64,000 nt of DNA. It comes from Aquabacterium sp. GTDB taxonomy: Bacteria; Pseudomonadota; Gammaproteobacteria; Burkholderiales; Burkholderiaceae_C. The notes beneath the pieces are model-generated. The model worked only from the letters and a program-made list of their open reading frames with translations, was not told where the DNA came from and searched no databases. Of this stretch, positions 46,023 through 55,101 are shown in pieces (the first letter of the stretch is position 1; every line of letters begins with the position of its first letter). The stretch is taken from positions 1 to 64,000 of the forward strand of contig JAURXM010000064.1 of assembly GCA_030654395.1 (NCBI GenBank), in the 5' to 3' direction. Made by a program: the position numbers and the translations under genes.

Positions 46023-48865
46023 GATGAGGCCTCTTGATTTGACCAATGGTCTTTGCGACACAGGCCCTTGGCCTGGCAATAAGCGCAAGCAGCGCCCTCG
46101 CCCAAAGCGGGCATGGCGGCCCCTCCCTGCAGTCGCTGCCAATCGTGTGCCAGACCAACAAGCAAGGCTTGAGCACTGTCCTCAACTCCCTCATGAACCA
46201 CCTGTGTCACCGCTTTGGCCTCAAGGTGCAAATAGGATGCGGATACAGGCCACTGCGCATCAGACAATGCGGCGTAAAACGCCAACTGGGTATCCTCGTC
46301 AGGCTGAGCCACTTTGGCCTTGAGCCCCGTGAGGCTACCCGTCTTGTAATCAAGCACAAACTGCTCACGCGCACCATCGCGATGGCGGGCATCTACCCGA
46401 TCCAACTTGCCATACAAACGCACCGACAAGCCGTCCCCCACTGACAGTGTCTTTTGCAGCGTGACCTCCGAGCTTTGTACCGCCCACCCATCAGCCTCGT
46501 GTGCCCTGAACCAGCCCACGTAAGCACGCGCGAACTTATCCAGATCAGCCTTGAACGGCAAAAAATAGGGCCTTTGCCCATCGCGGTCAAACCCCATTTC
46601 ATGTACCGCACGCTGCGCAGCGATCAACCACGCTTGCACATCTTCATCGGGCGTACTGATGCTCAACTTGCCTTGCCTATCCGCATGAAAGCAGCGCAGT
46701 GCCTCGTGTAGCCAGTTGCCAAAGTCAGATCGATCCAAACCCTCATCTAACTCATCTGCTTCACGCAGGCCTAAGACGTAGCTGGCAAAAAAACGGTAAG
46801 GACATTGCCGCAACGCCTCGTACCCAGTTGCAGCAAGCTGTTCGGGCAAAGCCCATGCGTGAGCCAGTAAATTAGGCTCGGGCGGCAGCACGCCGTTGAA
46901 CGCCACTGTCATGCAGTCGCGCACATCAGCTACCTCACCTATTTGAAGTCCAGCCTGAGCAGACCACCGCTCAAGCCAAGCACTAGGCTCCAAAGGCTCA
47001 CTGCCTTTAGCTTGACGGTATAGGCAAATGACACCAGGTCTGTTCATCAGCAGACAAAAGGCATCCCACTGTGCAGCCCGCAAGGTCTCAGGCGTAGCCA
47101 AGTCCATGGCTTCACGAAGAGGGGTACTCAACCACCCTGATTGACGGCCCATGGCGCCCAATTGGCGCTCGTCAGTTCCTGGCAAAACAATGGCTTGAAA
47201 TGGCCGCAAGACCGCACGCGCCATGGTCGTGATGACGACGTCATGCGGCGCATCAGGGGCAGGCGGACGAAAAGTCGTCGCCTCCAGTACCGCGCCAACC
47301 CACCTCATGAAGCTCGATCCATCCAGATGCGTTTGCGCCGACAAACCATCCCACGCCGCACCCGCTTCTGGCACACCTGACTCACCGTCAATGTACAAAG
47401 CCCGCAAGGCCAACTCGCCTGCCTGATCTAGACGCAACGCACTCAGTGCCCCTGCCAAGGTCAAGGCCTCATGCAGCGCTGACAACCAATCACCTAGCGA
47501 CGGCTGTTGCCCCTGCCACAAACTCTGTAATGGTGAAACCACATAGCGAGCCCAACGACACAACAAAGCCGCCGTGACAGGCAAGGCACCTGCAGAACCG
47601 ACGTCTGGCGCAGCATCCAAGCCCCACGCACCCATCACGCTGTGACGACGACACCACAGCTCCAACTGGCTGCTTGCCTGATCCACACTCACTTCGGCTG
47701 GACGTGCATGGTGAGCTGCATCGACTGACCAATCCAGCCACCCTGATTTAATCCAATCCAACAAATCATCCGTTGAGGCACGTGGGTGCGATGCTTTGAT
47801 CAAACGAGACAGCACAGCTGCCGCCCGTGTCGTTGACAAACGCCAACCCGTTTCATCGGCGATTTGCACACCAGCGCCCTCCAGCAGCGCACGCACGCGG
47901 CGAATCAAGCTGCGATCCAACGCAATCAATGCAACAGGCTCGCTGCTCAAGGCATCACGTCCTGCGTTGATGGCCGCGATCACCTGTGCCGCAGCTTGCT
48001 GAGCCTCATCCTCCGCATCCAAGCAAGGCACAAGCACCGGAGACCGTGACCGGGGCTGAGTCACATCGTCCATGGCAGGTTGAGCAGTTATCCAGCGAGT
48101 CGGCAAACCTTGTCCGGCCATGTGCTGCAACACCGCCAACATCAAATGCGCCTCGGTTCCAGGTGACACGGCCGTCCCTGCTGTCACGCCAACAAAAGCC
48201 GAGGGCCGCAACGAGAACAGCAAATCACTGGCCACACCAGCCTCGGCTGTCGCCACAGCCCACTCCAAAGCCCAGGCCAGCAAAAGCCGCTCTCGGCCAC
48301 CTGGCGCCTGATCCTGCTCATCAGGCCCGGCCATAAGCGCCCTCAACTCGGCGGCATAGGTCGCTCTCTGAGCAGGTTCAATCGCCAGCAAGCGCCTCAA
48401 CCACGTGTGGGCGGCGTCAACCACTTGATCCAAGGCAAACTCAAATCCACGGCGATCGCGTTGAGCCCATTGGCGGCCCCACATCTCTCCCCCCAAAACG
48501 CGCGCGGCCTGAAGCCGATCGACGACCGGATCCAGCGTAACCAACGGCAAGCCGGAATCTGCCGCTAGAACAGGCTGCATCCAATCCCAACTGAGCCCAC
48601 TTGCCACAGCAGCAATCGTGTCAATACGCGGCGCCCAACCGCCAACTGCCGTGGTCCACGCTTGCCTGGCTTGAGCCAAAACAGCACCCACAGGCAAGAT
48701 GATCAAGGCATCTTTAGGGTCAGCCCGCTGAGCAATGAGCCACGCAGACACCTCACGTGCCCAAGCTTGCCAACACTCAGCTGCGCCCAATTGCGGCGAC
48801 CAACTCCATGGGCTGGGCAAAACGCCGTCAACCGGCCCCTGAAAGGAAGTAACTATCAACGTCAT
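46019..48865 (-). CDS. addB: AddB-like PD-(D/E)xK nuclease subunit
   Basis: A 948-residue partner of AddA. The N-terminal two thirds form an inactivated helicase-like body; I see no Walker A motif. The C-terminal nuclease has QFVLDYKTGSL (D-x-K) and an iron-sulfur staple: one Cys in LRQCPYRFFASYVLGL and three in ACAYCQAKGLCRKD, the four-Cys pattern of AddB and Cas4. ATG 48865 is preferred over an upstream GTG at 48901. The order addB-addA with a 4-bp overlap indicates equimolar production. Confidence 0.92.
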   Translation of the reverse strand: MTLIVTSFQGPVDGVLPSPWSWSPQLGAAECWQAWAREVSAWLIAQRADPKDALIILPVGAVLAQARQAWTTAVGGWAPRIDTIAAVASGLSWDWMQPVLAADSGLPLVTLDPVVDRLQAARVLGGEMWGRQWAQRDRRGFEFALDQVVDAAHTWLRRLLAIEPAQRATYAAELRALMAGPDEQDQAPGGRERLLLAWALEWAVATAEAGVASDLLFSLRPSAFVGVTAGTAVSPGTEAHLMLAVLQHMAGQGLPTRWITAQPAMDDVTQPRSRSPVLVPCLDAEDEAQQAAAQVIAAINAGRDALSSEPVALIALDRSLIRRVRALLEGAGVQIADETGWRLSTTRAAAVLSRLIKASHPRASTDDLLDWIKSGWLDWSVDAAHHARPAEVSVDQASSQLELWCRRHSVMGAWGLDAAPDVGSAGALPVTAALLCRWARYVVSPLQSLWQGQQPSLGDWLSALHEALTLAGALSALRLDQAGELALRALYIDGESGVPEAGAAWDGLSAQTHLDGSSFMRWVGAVLEATTFRPPAPDAPHDVVITTMARAVLRPFQAIVLPGTDERQLGAMGRQSGWLSTPLREAMDLATPETLRAAQWDAFCLLMNRPGVICLYRQAKGSEPLEPSAWLERWSAQAGLQIGEVADVRDCMTVAFNGVLPPEPNLLAHAWALPEQLAATGYEALRQCPYRFFASYVLGLREADELDEGLDRSDFGNWLHEALRCFHADRQGKLSISTPDEDVQAWLIAAQRAVHEMGFDRDGQRPYFLPFKADLDKFARAYVGWFRAHEADGWAVQSSEVTLQKTLSVGDGLSVRLYGKLDRVDARHRDGAREQFVLDYKTGSLTGLKAKVAQPDEDTQLAFYAALSDAQWPVSASYLHLEAKAVTQVVHEGVEDSAQALLVGLAHDWQRLQGGAAMPALGEGAACAYCQAKGLCRKDHWSNQEASS

Positions 48866-48987
48866 TGAATAAGGACTCTTGTAGTGGCGCCTAGCGGCCA
48901 CATCTTCTGTGTCAGAATCTTCCCACTCCTGCTGGTACCGACACGTGTCGGCATTGCTTTCGCACCAGCCTTCTGAAGGACAGTTAC

Positions 48988-49317
48988 ATGAGCAGCGACC
49001 TGATTAAACATATCTCTGATGCGTCTTTCGACGTAGACGTCTTGCAATCCACAGCGCCCGTGCTCGTGGATTATTGGGCCGAATGGTGCGGCCCTTGCAA
49101 GATGATTGCCCCCATTTTGGACGAGGTCTCCAAAGACTACGCTGGCCGACTGAACGTCACCAAGATGAACGTGGATCAAAACCGCGATGTACCAGCCAAA
49201 TTCGGTATCCGAGGCATCCCCACGCTGATGATTTTCAAGGGCGGCCAACTGGCTGCCACCAAAGTCGGCGCGTTGTCCAAAGCCCAATTGACTGCATTCA
49301 TTGACGGTAATCTTTGA
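48988..49317 (+). CDS. trxA: Thioredoxin 1
   Basis: A 109-residue thioredoxin. [23 protein letters not shown] carries the redox WCGPC site, and [15 protein letters not shown] has the cis-proline. It reduces disulfides of ribonucleotide reductase and many other cytoplasmic proteins. ATG 48988 has GAAGGA upstream. It is divergent from addB and immediately precedes rho, a very common order in proteobacteria. Its stop codon overlaps the -35 element proposed for rho. Confidence 0.97.
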   Translation: MSSDLIKHISDASFDVDVLQSTAPVLVDYWAEWCGPCKMIAPILDEVSKDYAGRLNVTKMNVDQNRDVPAKFGIRGIPTLMIFKGGQLAATKVGALSKAQLTAFIDGNL

Positions 49318-49343
49318 TTTTTTGGGTTTTTCCTATCTATAAT
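49314..49343 (+). promoter_or_regulatory. Sigma-70-type promoter for rho
   Basis: TTGATT at 49314-49319 and a perfect TATAAT at 49338-49343 are separated by 18 bp. The -35 element lies across the trxA stop codon. Initiation near 49350 would give rho a leader of about 230 bases. Confidence 0.65.
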
Positions 49344-49348
49344 CGAAT

Positions 49349-49580
49349 CACAGGCTGATATAAATCGGCCTGTGTTCGTTAAGCCAGTCGCCATGCCCCG
49401 CCAGTCGGCGTCGAGAATCAAAGTCTGATCTAGACTAACTGCATTCTCAAACGCGCCACGACAAGCCCTCGGCCCAGCGGCCATTTGTCCATCCCTTTCA
49501 CCCGCGAGTTCTCCACCTGCTCGGCGCTGCATCACCGTTGATGCTTCACTGACAACTGGTTTCGTTCAGGGTCCCAATCC
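49349..49580 (+). promoter_or_regulatory. Long rho mRNA leader with 5' hairpin and C-rich stretch
   Basis: The leader begins with a 7-bp stem (CACAGGC at 49349-49355 with GCCTGTG at 49368-49374). Its second half, around 49450-49545, is C-rich and G-poor, the composition Rho prefers for loading. In E. coli, rho is autoregulated by Rho-dependent termination in its leader. The sequence is compatible with the same here, but that is inference. Confidence 0.5.
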
Positions 49581-50843
49581 ATGCATTTGTCAGAACTGAA
49601 GGCGCTGCACATCTCCAAGTTAGTTGAGATGGCCGAAGCGTTGGAAATCGAGAACGTCTCTCGCATGCGCAAGCAAGAGTTGATGTTCGCCATCATGAAG
49701 AAACGCGCAAAGGGCGGCGAACAAGTCTTCGGGGACGGTGTCCTTGAGGTCCTACCAGACGGCTTTGGCTTCTTGCGTGCGTTGGACAGCAGTTTCTTGG
49801 CCAGCACGGATGACATTTATTTGTCACCCAGCCAAGTGCGCCGATTCAACCTGCATACAGGGGACATGATTGAAGGTGAAGTGCGCGTGCCAAAAGATGG
49901 CGAGCGCTACTTTGCACTGGTCAAGGTCGATACAGTCAACGGACTATCCCCCGAAGTCAACAAGAACAAGTTGATGTTCGAGAATCTCACGCCCCTGTTC
50001 CCTACGGAACAGTTCAAGCTTGAGCGCGACGTCAAAAGCGACGACAACATCACCAGCCGCATCATTGATCTGATCGCCCCGATTGGCAAAGGTCAACGGG
50101 CACTGCTCGTGGCCCCGCCCAAGAGCGGCAAAACGGTCATGATGAAAAACTTGGCTCACGCCTTGGTCGCAAACCACCCAGAAGTGCATCTGATCATGCT
50201 GCTGGTTGATGAACGCCCTGAAGAAGTGACCGAAATGCAACGCACCGTGCGCGGCGAAGTCATCAGCTCCACGTTTGACGAACCCGCACAGCGCCACGTT
50301 CAAGTTGCCGAGATGGTGATTGAACGCGCCAAGCGTTTGGTCGAACTCAAAATGGACGTCGTGATCCTGCTGGACTCGATTACCCGCCTAGCCCGCGCCT
50401 ACAACAACGTCTTACCCTCATCAGGCAAGGTATTGTCTGGCGGTGTTGACTCCAATGCCCTGCAGCGCCCCAAGCGCTTCTTTGGTGCAGCCCGCAACAT
50501 CGAGGAGGGTGGCTCGCTCACCATCATCGGTACAGCCTTGGTTGACACCGGCAGCCGCATGGATGAAGTCATCTACGAAGAATTCAAAGGCACCGGCAAC
50601 TGCGAAATCCACATGGATCGCCGCATGGCCGAAAAGCGCGTCTACCCATCCATTCTGATCAACAAGTCTGGCACCCGTCGCGAAGAGCTGCTGCTCAAGC
50701 CTGAAATCCTGCAAAAAAGCTGGATTTTACGCAAGCTGCTCTATCCGATGGATGAGATTGACGCGATGGAGTTTGTGCTCGATAAAATGCGCGCAACAAA
50801 GAACAACCACGACTTCTTCGACATGATGCGAAGAGGTGGTTAA
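49581..50843 (+). CDS. rho: Transcription termination factor Rho
   Basis: A 420-residue hexameric RNA helicase. The N-terminal helical part has [25 protein letters not shown], and the RNA-binding domain has [15 protein letters not shown] and [10 protein letters not shown]. The ATPase core has [13 protein letters not shown] (Walker A), [36 protein letters not shown] (Walker B) and [11 protein letters not shown] (R loop region). Length and motifs are canonical with no insertion domain. It lies between trxA and rpmE2. Confidence 0.98.
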   Translation: MHLSELKALHISKLVEMAEALEIENVSRMRKQELMFAIMKKRAKGGEQVFGDGVLEVLPDGFGFLRALDSSFLASTDDIYLSPSQVRRFNLHTGDMIEGEVRVPKDGERYFALVKVDTVNGLSPEVNKNKLMFENLTPLFPTEQFKLERDVKSDDNITSRIIDLIAPIGKGQRALLVAPPKSGKTVMMKNLAHALVANHPEVHLIMLLVDERPEEVTEMQRTVRGEVISSTFDEPAQRHVQVAEMVIERAKRLVELKMDVVILLDSITRLARAYNNVLPSSGKVLSGGVDSNALQRPKRFFGAARNIEEGGSLTIIGTALVDTGSRMDEVIYEEFKGTGNCEIHMDRRMAEKRVYPSILINKSGTRREELLLKPEILQKSWILRKLLYPMDEIDAMEFVLDKMRATKNNHDFFDMMRRGG

Positions 50844-50860
50844 TTAGCTGGCAATTAAGC

Positions 50861-50869
50861 TGCTATAAT
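50861..50869 (+). promoter_or_regulatory. Extended -10 promoter for rpmE2
   Basis: TGCTATAAT combines a perfect -10 hexamer (50864-50869) with the TGn extension, which can replace a good -35 element; none is seen at the right distance. Initiation near 50876 would produce a leader of about 75 bases containing two hairpins. Confidence 0.6.
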
Positions 50870-50876
50870 CTCCGGT

Positions 50877-50913
50877 TTTCCGGCTGTCGGAAAGTGCCTG
50901 ACGTGGTGTCAGG
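50877..50913 (+). promoter_or_regulatory. Double stem-loop in the rpmE2 leader
   Basis: Stem 1 pairs TTTCCG (50877-50882) with CGGAAA (50888-50893), and stem 2 pairs CCTGAC (50897-50902) with GTCAGG (50908-50913). Both have 5-base loops and are separated by 3 bases. No U-tract follows, so they are not a terminator. Their place between promoter and ribosome binding site suits a ribosomal-protein leader. Confidence 0.5.
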
Positions 50914-50949
50914 TGGCTTCTGATGATGCAAACAGCATGAGGTTTTAAA

Positions 50950-51207
50950 ATGGCCAAAGAAGGCATTCACCCAAATTACCGCGACGTTGTGTTTTTGGAC
51001 CAGTCAAATGGTTTCCAATTCGTGACCCGCTCCTGCGCTCCTGCCAAAGAAAAAATCAAGCTGGAAGACGGCCGTGAACTGCCTTTGTTCAAGCTGGAAA
51101 CTTCATCAGAGTCGCATGCCTTCTATACAGGCACCCAAAAGAGCGTGGACTCTCTGGGCGGCCGTGTGGAGAAATTCCGCAACAAGTTCGCTCAGTTCCG
51201 CAAGTAA
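50950..51207 (+). CDS. rpmE2: 50S ribosomal protein L31 type B
   Basis: An 85-residue L31 of the longer, zinc-free B type: [20 protein letters not shown], then [39 protein letters not shown]. The CxxC zinc pair of type A is missing. ATG 50950 has GAGG upstream. The gene has its own promoter, two leader hairpins and a strong terminator 50 bp downstream, so it is an independent unit after rho. Confidence 0.96.
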   Translation: MAKEGIHPNYRDVVFLDQSNGFQFVTRSCAPAKEKIKLEDGRELPLFKLETSSESHAFYTGTQKSVDSLGGRVEKFRNKFAQFRK

Positions 51208-51258
51208 TCACGCGCATGGGGCGTGGCCGTGTCAAGCCCCCTTCGTTGATTCACTCAG

Positions 51259-51283
51259 AAAGGGCAGCTCCGGCTGCCCTTTT
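51259..51283 (+). terminator. Rho-independent terminator after rpmE2
   Basis: AAAGGGCAGC (51259-51268) pairs perfectly with GCTGCCCTTT (51273-51282) around a TCCG loop, forming a 10-bp stem followed by a short T run. Confidence 0.85.
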
Positions 51284-51313
51284 GCATTTCCGCTTTGAAA
51301 GTCACCTCATCGC

Positions 51314-53071
51314 ATGACGCCACGTCCGCAGGCTTCCGTCATCTCGCCAGCTCTGGTTACCCAAAAGGCCGTTCAACGCCTGCCGCGCTGGGCGCTGCTG
51401 TTGCTGTGCGTCGCCTACGTATTACCAGGACTGCTTGGTCGCGACCCATGGAAAAACGAGGACATCGCGTCCTTTGGACACATGTGGAGCATTGCACTCG
51501 GTCAATCTCCTTGGTTGCACCCTAACGTCGGAGGCATCCTCCCCAGCTCCGGCGGCATACTGCCATATTGGCTCGGTGGCGCATTCATCTCACTCCTCAG
51601 TCCGTGGCTTGATCCGGCGCTGGCAGCACGCATCCCCTTCGCGATGCTGCTATCGGCTATTCTGGCCTTGACGTGGTACACCACCTACGAACTCGCGCTG
51701 ACAGAGTCCGCACAACCTTTGCCACTGGCCTTTGGCGGAGAGGCTCAACCCAAAGACTACGCACGTGCCGTCGCAGATGGCGCTTTGTTGGCCCTGATTG
51801 CCAGCCTTGGCTTGCTTCAACTTGGGCACGAAACAACCCCAGAGCTTCTGCAGTTGGCCAGCAGCACCCTCTTTCTCTTCAGCTTGGCCGCAGTTCAGCG
51901 TAGACCTGTTCTAGCGCGCTGGGCGGCGATGTTAGCCTTGCCCATACTGGCCGCCAGCGGCAGCCCCAGTATCGCAACCATGCTAGGTGCAGCAGGGGTG
52001 ATCGTGTGCTTGCGTTCGCGCGACGAGGTCATGGATGTTCACATTCGGTGGGTGTTACTCGCCACTGTGCTGTCTCTTGCTGTCGCCACTGCCCTGTCCA
52101 ACTGGGGCTTATCTGGATGGGCCTGGCGCATTGCCCCTCCCACTAGCGCCAAAGACTGCTTACAACTGTTGGTCTGGTTTACCTGGCCGACACTGCCTCT
52201 GGCTGGATTGACCATTTGGCATTGGCGCAGGCAAGCCACTCGCCGACACATCGCAACCCCACTGCTGGTGGCATTGATCGGCTTAGGTGCGTCGCTTGCC
52301 ATGGGCGCCAATGAGCGCGCATTGCTCACTGTGCTCCCACCTTTGGCTGTCCTAAGCGCATTTTCATTGCCGGTTTTGCAACGCAGCTTAGGTGCGGCAC
52401 TTGACTGGTTTTCAGTGATGTTTTTCACCTTATGCGCAACCGGCATCTGGCTGTACTACGTCGCGATGCAGAGTGGCGTGCCGGTCAGAATTGCGACCAA
52501 CATACTCAAACTGGTACCCGGCTTCCAGTTCCAATTCTCTTGGATAGCCTTGATATCAGCGATCCTCGGCACCATCACTTGGCTAGGTTTGGTGCGTTGG
52601 CGTACCGCCCGACAAACACACGCTCTTTGGAAGAGCCTTGTCCTGCCTGCTGGAGGCGTTGCGCTGTGTTGGCTGCTTTTCATGACCCTTTGGCTGCCTT
52701 TGCTTGATCAAGCAAGAAGCTACCGTTTCTTGGTCTCGCGGATCGCACCACATATTTCAGCAGCTGACTTGGTGTGCGCACCAGCCGCGCCGGTAGGCCT
52801 GCTAACCGCATTGGAATATTTTGGGCACTACCGTGTCAATGGCCAAGCACTCTCAGCAGCAGCCCGAACCACCCTCTGCGGCACGCTCGTTGTGCGCATT
52901 CCCGCGCATGACGATGCGCCGCGCTTTAGAGGATGGCTCAAAGTCGCGCAATACAACCAACGCAGCCACAACTCCGAGCAAATCGTCATCTACAAACAAA
53001 AAACGTCCACCGCAGACCTGATCAATCAGCTCACCCCAGCCGAACACGCCCTGCCGGCACTGTCAAAGTAA
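51314..53071 (+). CDS. ArnT-like membrane glycosyltransferase
   Basis: A 585-residue polytopic protein. The first periplasmic loop reads LLGRDPWKNEDIASFGHMWS (D44, E49/D50), the DPWK...E/D signature of the ArnT-like proteins common in Burkholderiales. About twelve hydrophobic segments follow, then a C-terminal soluble domain of about 110 residues. The enzyme probably transfers a sugar from undecaprenyl phosphate to an envelope acceptor; lipid A is the known acceptor of ArnT itself. Its last 41 bp overlap the 3' end of convergent phoR. Confidence 0.8.
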   Translation: MTPRPQASVISPALVTQKAVQRLPRWALLLLCVAYVLPGLLGRDPWKNEDIASFGHMWSIALGQSPWLHPNVGGILPSSGGILPYWLGGAFISLLSPWLDPALAARIPFAMLLSAILALTWYTTYELALTESAQPLPLAFGGEAQPKDYARAVADGALLALIASLGLLQLGHETTPELLQLASSTLFLFSLAAVQRRPVLARWAAMLALPILAASGSPSIATMLGAAGVIVCLRSRDEVMDVHIRWVLLATVLSLAVATALSNWGLSGWAWRIAPPTSAKDCLQLLVWFTWPTLPLAGLTIWHWRRQATRRHIATPLLVALIGLGASLAMGANERALLTVLPPLAVLSAFSLPVLQRSLGAALDWFSVMFFTLCATGIWLYYVAMQSGVPVRIATNILKLVPGFQFQFSWIALISAILGTITWLGLVRWRTARQTHALWKSLVLPAGGVALCWLLFMTLWLPLLDQARSYRFLVSRIAPHISAADLVCAPAAPVGLLTALEYFGHYRVNGQALSAAARTTLCGTLVVRIPAHDDAPRFRGWLKVAQYNQRSHNSEQIVIYKQKTSTADLINQLTPAEHALPALSK

Positions 53072-54365
53072 AGGTCGACCCTTTCCCGACCTCGCTGCTG
53101 ATTCTGAGTTCCCCGCCATGGCGCTGAACCACGTGCTTGACGATCGACAAACCCAGCCCCGTCCCGCCGGTATCGCGGGACCGGCTACCGTCCACGCGAT
53201 AGAAACGCTCACTCAGTCGTGGAATGTGCTCCGCAGCAATGCCGATACCGCCATCCTTGACGCTGAACTCCCCACCACCATCTGGCAGAGTCAGCCATTT
53301 GATTTCAATCGCACCCCCAGCAGGGGTATAGCGTATGGCGTTGGAGACCAAATTCCCCATGGCGCTGAACCACTCGTTTTCAATGCCTGATATTTCACAG
53401 GATTGGCGACTGGCATCCAACAAGAAACTCAACACATGTTGCCCACGCGACAAGCCAGAAGCATCCGTTTCAATTCGCGCGAACAGGTTCTTCACCTTCA
53501 CCCATCGATCCGCAGATGGCCGAGGGCTCCCCTCGATCTGAGCCAGTGTCAACAAGTCTGCGACCAAGCCCTGCATCCGTTCTGCCTGCTGAGCCATCAA
53601 GAAATTCACTCTTTTCCGCTCAGCCTCGTTCAGCGGCAGTGAACCCAGTGTTTCAATGAATCCGGACAGCACCGTCAACGGTGTGCGAATTTCGTGCGAC
53701 ACATTGGCAACAAAATCCCGACGCATGGTATCGGCACGCTCCCGCTCCGTAATATCCTGAGACAGCACCAACTTCAACCCATCGCCATAAAGCCGAACCT
53801 GAATCAACAGGAAGGTCTGTGCCCCGTGCGTCATCGCACACTTAACTGGATCACGGAAATCCCCGGCGGCCAGATACTGCACGAACGCAGGCTGACGCAC
53901 AAGGTTGGTCACCCGCTGCTGTAAGTCACGTTGCGGATTGAGGCCGAAGTGATCCGTAGCAGCCGCGCTGATCCAAGTGATATGGTCAGTCGCGTCAAGC
54001 AGCATCACACCGTTGGGTGACGCCTCAATCGCGGACAAGAACTGATCCAATCTCGCACGCTCTTCGGCGATCTGCTCGTCACGCAAGTGCACGACACGCC
54101 GAACACGGTACGCCACCTCACCCCACATGCCTGGCAGCTCTGGCGGTGCGGACTCTGGGGTGCGCAACCAATCCAACAGGTGACGGCCTTTGAGTGTGTC
54201 CATGACAGACAAACCCAAGACTGCGGATGTAGCGCCAACTGCACCGACAGTCAAAGGAAAGCCCAATTGTCGACCTATCCACCACCCAACAAGACCGCCA
54301 GTTGTCGCAGCCAACAGACGAACACCAACACGTGACAAGAGCCACGAATGACTTGAATCCACCAT
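53031..54365 (-). CDS. phoR: Phosphate sensor histidine kinase PhoR
   Basis: A 444-residue membrane kinase. Two N-terminal helices (about residues 10-55) are followed by a PAS domain (IEASPNGVMLLDATDHITWIS), the H-box FVANVSHEIRTPLTVLSGF with the autophosphorylated His, and the ATPase domain with NLVSNAIRYTP (N), KDGGIGI (G1) and GGTGLGLSIVKHVVQRHGG (G2). It phosphorylates PhoB when phosphate is scarce, under PstB/PhoU control. It is the last gene of the pst-pho series, 11 bp after phoB. Confidence 0.95.
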   Translation of the reverse strand: MVDSSHSWLLSRVGVRLLAATTGGLVGWWIGRQLGFPLTVGAVGATSAVLGLSVMDTLKGRHLLDWLRTPESAPPELPGMWGEVAYRVRRVVHLRDEQIAEERARLDQFLSAIEASPNGVMLLDATDHITWISAAATDHFGLNPQRDLQQRVTNLVRQPAFVQYLAAGDFRDPVKCAMTHGAQTFLLIQVRLYGDGLKLVLSQDITERERADTMRRDFVANVSHEIRTPLTVLSGFIETLGSLPLNEAERKRVNFLMAQQAERMQGLVADLLTLAQIEGSPRPSADRWVKVKNLFARIETDASGLSRGQHVLSFLLDASRQSCEISGIENEWFSAMGNLVSNAIRYTPAGGAIEIKWLTLPDGGGEFSVKDGGIGIAAEHIPRLSERFYRVDGSRSRDTGGTGLGLSIVKHVVQRHGGELRISSEVGKGSTFTLTVPAGRVRLG

Positions 54366-54376
54366 GTTGAGCCTAA

Positions 54377-55078
54377 TTAGGCGACAGCGTCGGTGACATG
54401 CTGGGTCAAGCGATATCCCACACCCCGTACGGTCTCAATGAGCTGAGCGCGCTGCGCAGGCACCAAAGCCTCGCGCAAGCGCTTGATGTGAACGTCAACC
54501 GTGCGCTCTTCGATGAAGACGTGGTCGCCCCACACACGATCAAGCAATTGTGCTCGGCTGTGCACCCGCTCAGGGTGCTTCATGAAGAAATGCAAGAGTT
54601 TGAACTCTGTTGGGCCGACCTTGACCTCTTGCTCGCCAATACAAACTCGCCGCGTTGCTGGATCAAGACGCAAGCCTGCAACCTCAACCGCAGCATCCAG
54701 AGCATGAGGCGCCTTGCGACGCAAAACTGCACGAACACGGGCCATCAACTCGTGGGTTGAGAACGGTTTGGTGAGGTAATCATCCGCGCCGGCATCCAAC
54801 CCTGCCACCTTATCAACCTCTTCAGCACGCGCTGTGAGCATGATGATGGGCATGTCTTTCGTTCGAGCAACACTGCGCCAGCGTTTAGCCAAAGCCAGAC
54901 CGGATTGCCCAGGCAGCATCCAATCAAGCAACAACAGATCTGGCAAAACCTTGTCAATCTCGGCCTGTGCGTCATCCGCGTTGTGAGCAACGACCACATC
55001 AAAGCCGGAGTGGCGCAGGTTCAAAGCGATCAACTCAGCAATCGCCATTTCATCTTCAACAACCAAAACACGACTCAT
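54377..55078 (-). CDS. phoB: Phosphate response regulator PhoB
   Basis: A 233-residue OmpR-type regulator. The receiver has VVEDE, the phospho-acceptor D52 in LLLLDWMLPGQSG, and the LTAR(A) switch and K of DDYLTKPFS. The winged-helix domain contains VGPTEFKLLHFFMKHPERVHSRAQLLDRVWG and RTVDVHIKRLREAL. It binds Pho boxes, and two candidates lie before pstS in this window. I chose ATG 55078 because AGGGAGA is well spaced from it; an in-frame ATG at 55084 would be too close. Confidence 0.96.
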   Translation of the reverse strand: MSRVLVVEDEMAIAELIALNLRHSGFDVVVAHNADDAQAEIDKVLPDLLLLDWMLPGQSGLALAKRWRSVARTKDMPIIMLTARAEEVDKVAGLDAGADDYLTKPFSTHELMARVRAVLRRKAPHALDAAVEVAGLRLDPATRRVCIGEQEVKVGPTEFKLLHFFMKHPERVHSRAQLLDRVWGDHVFIEERTVDVHIKRLREALVPAQRAQLIETVRGVGYRLTQHVTDAVA

Positions 55079-55101
55079 GACCATGGTCTCCCTAGGTGCG
55101 C

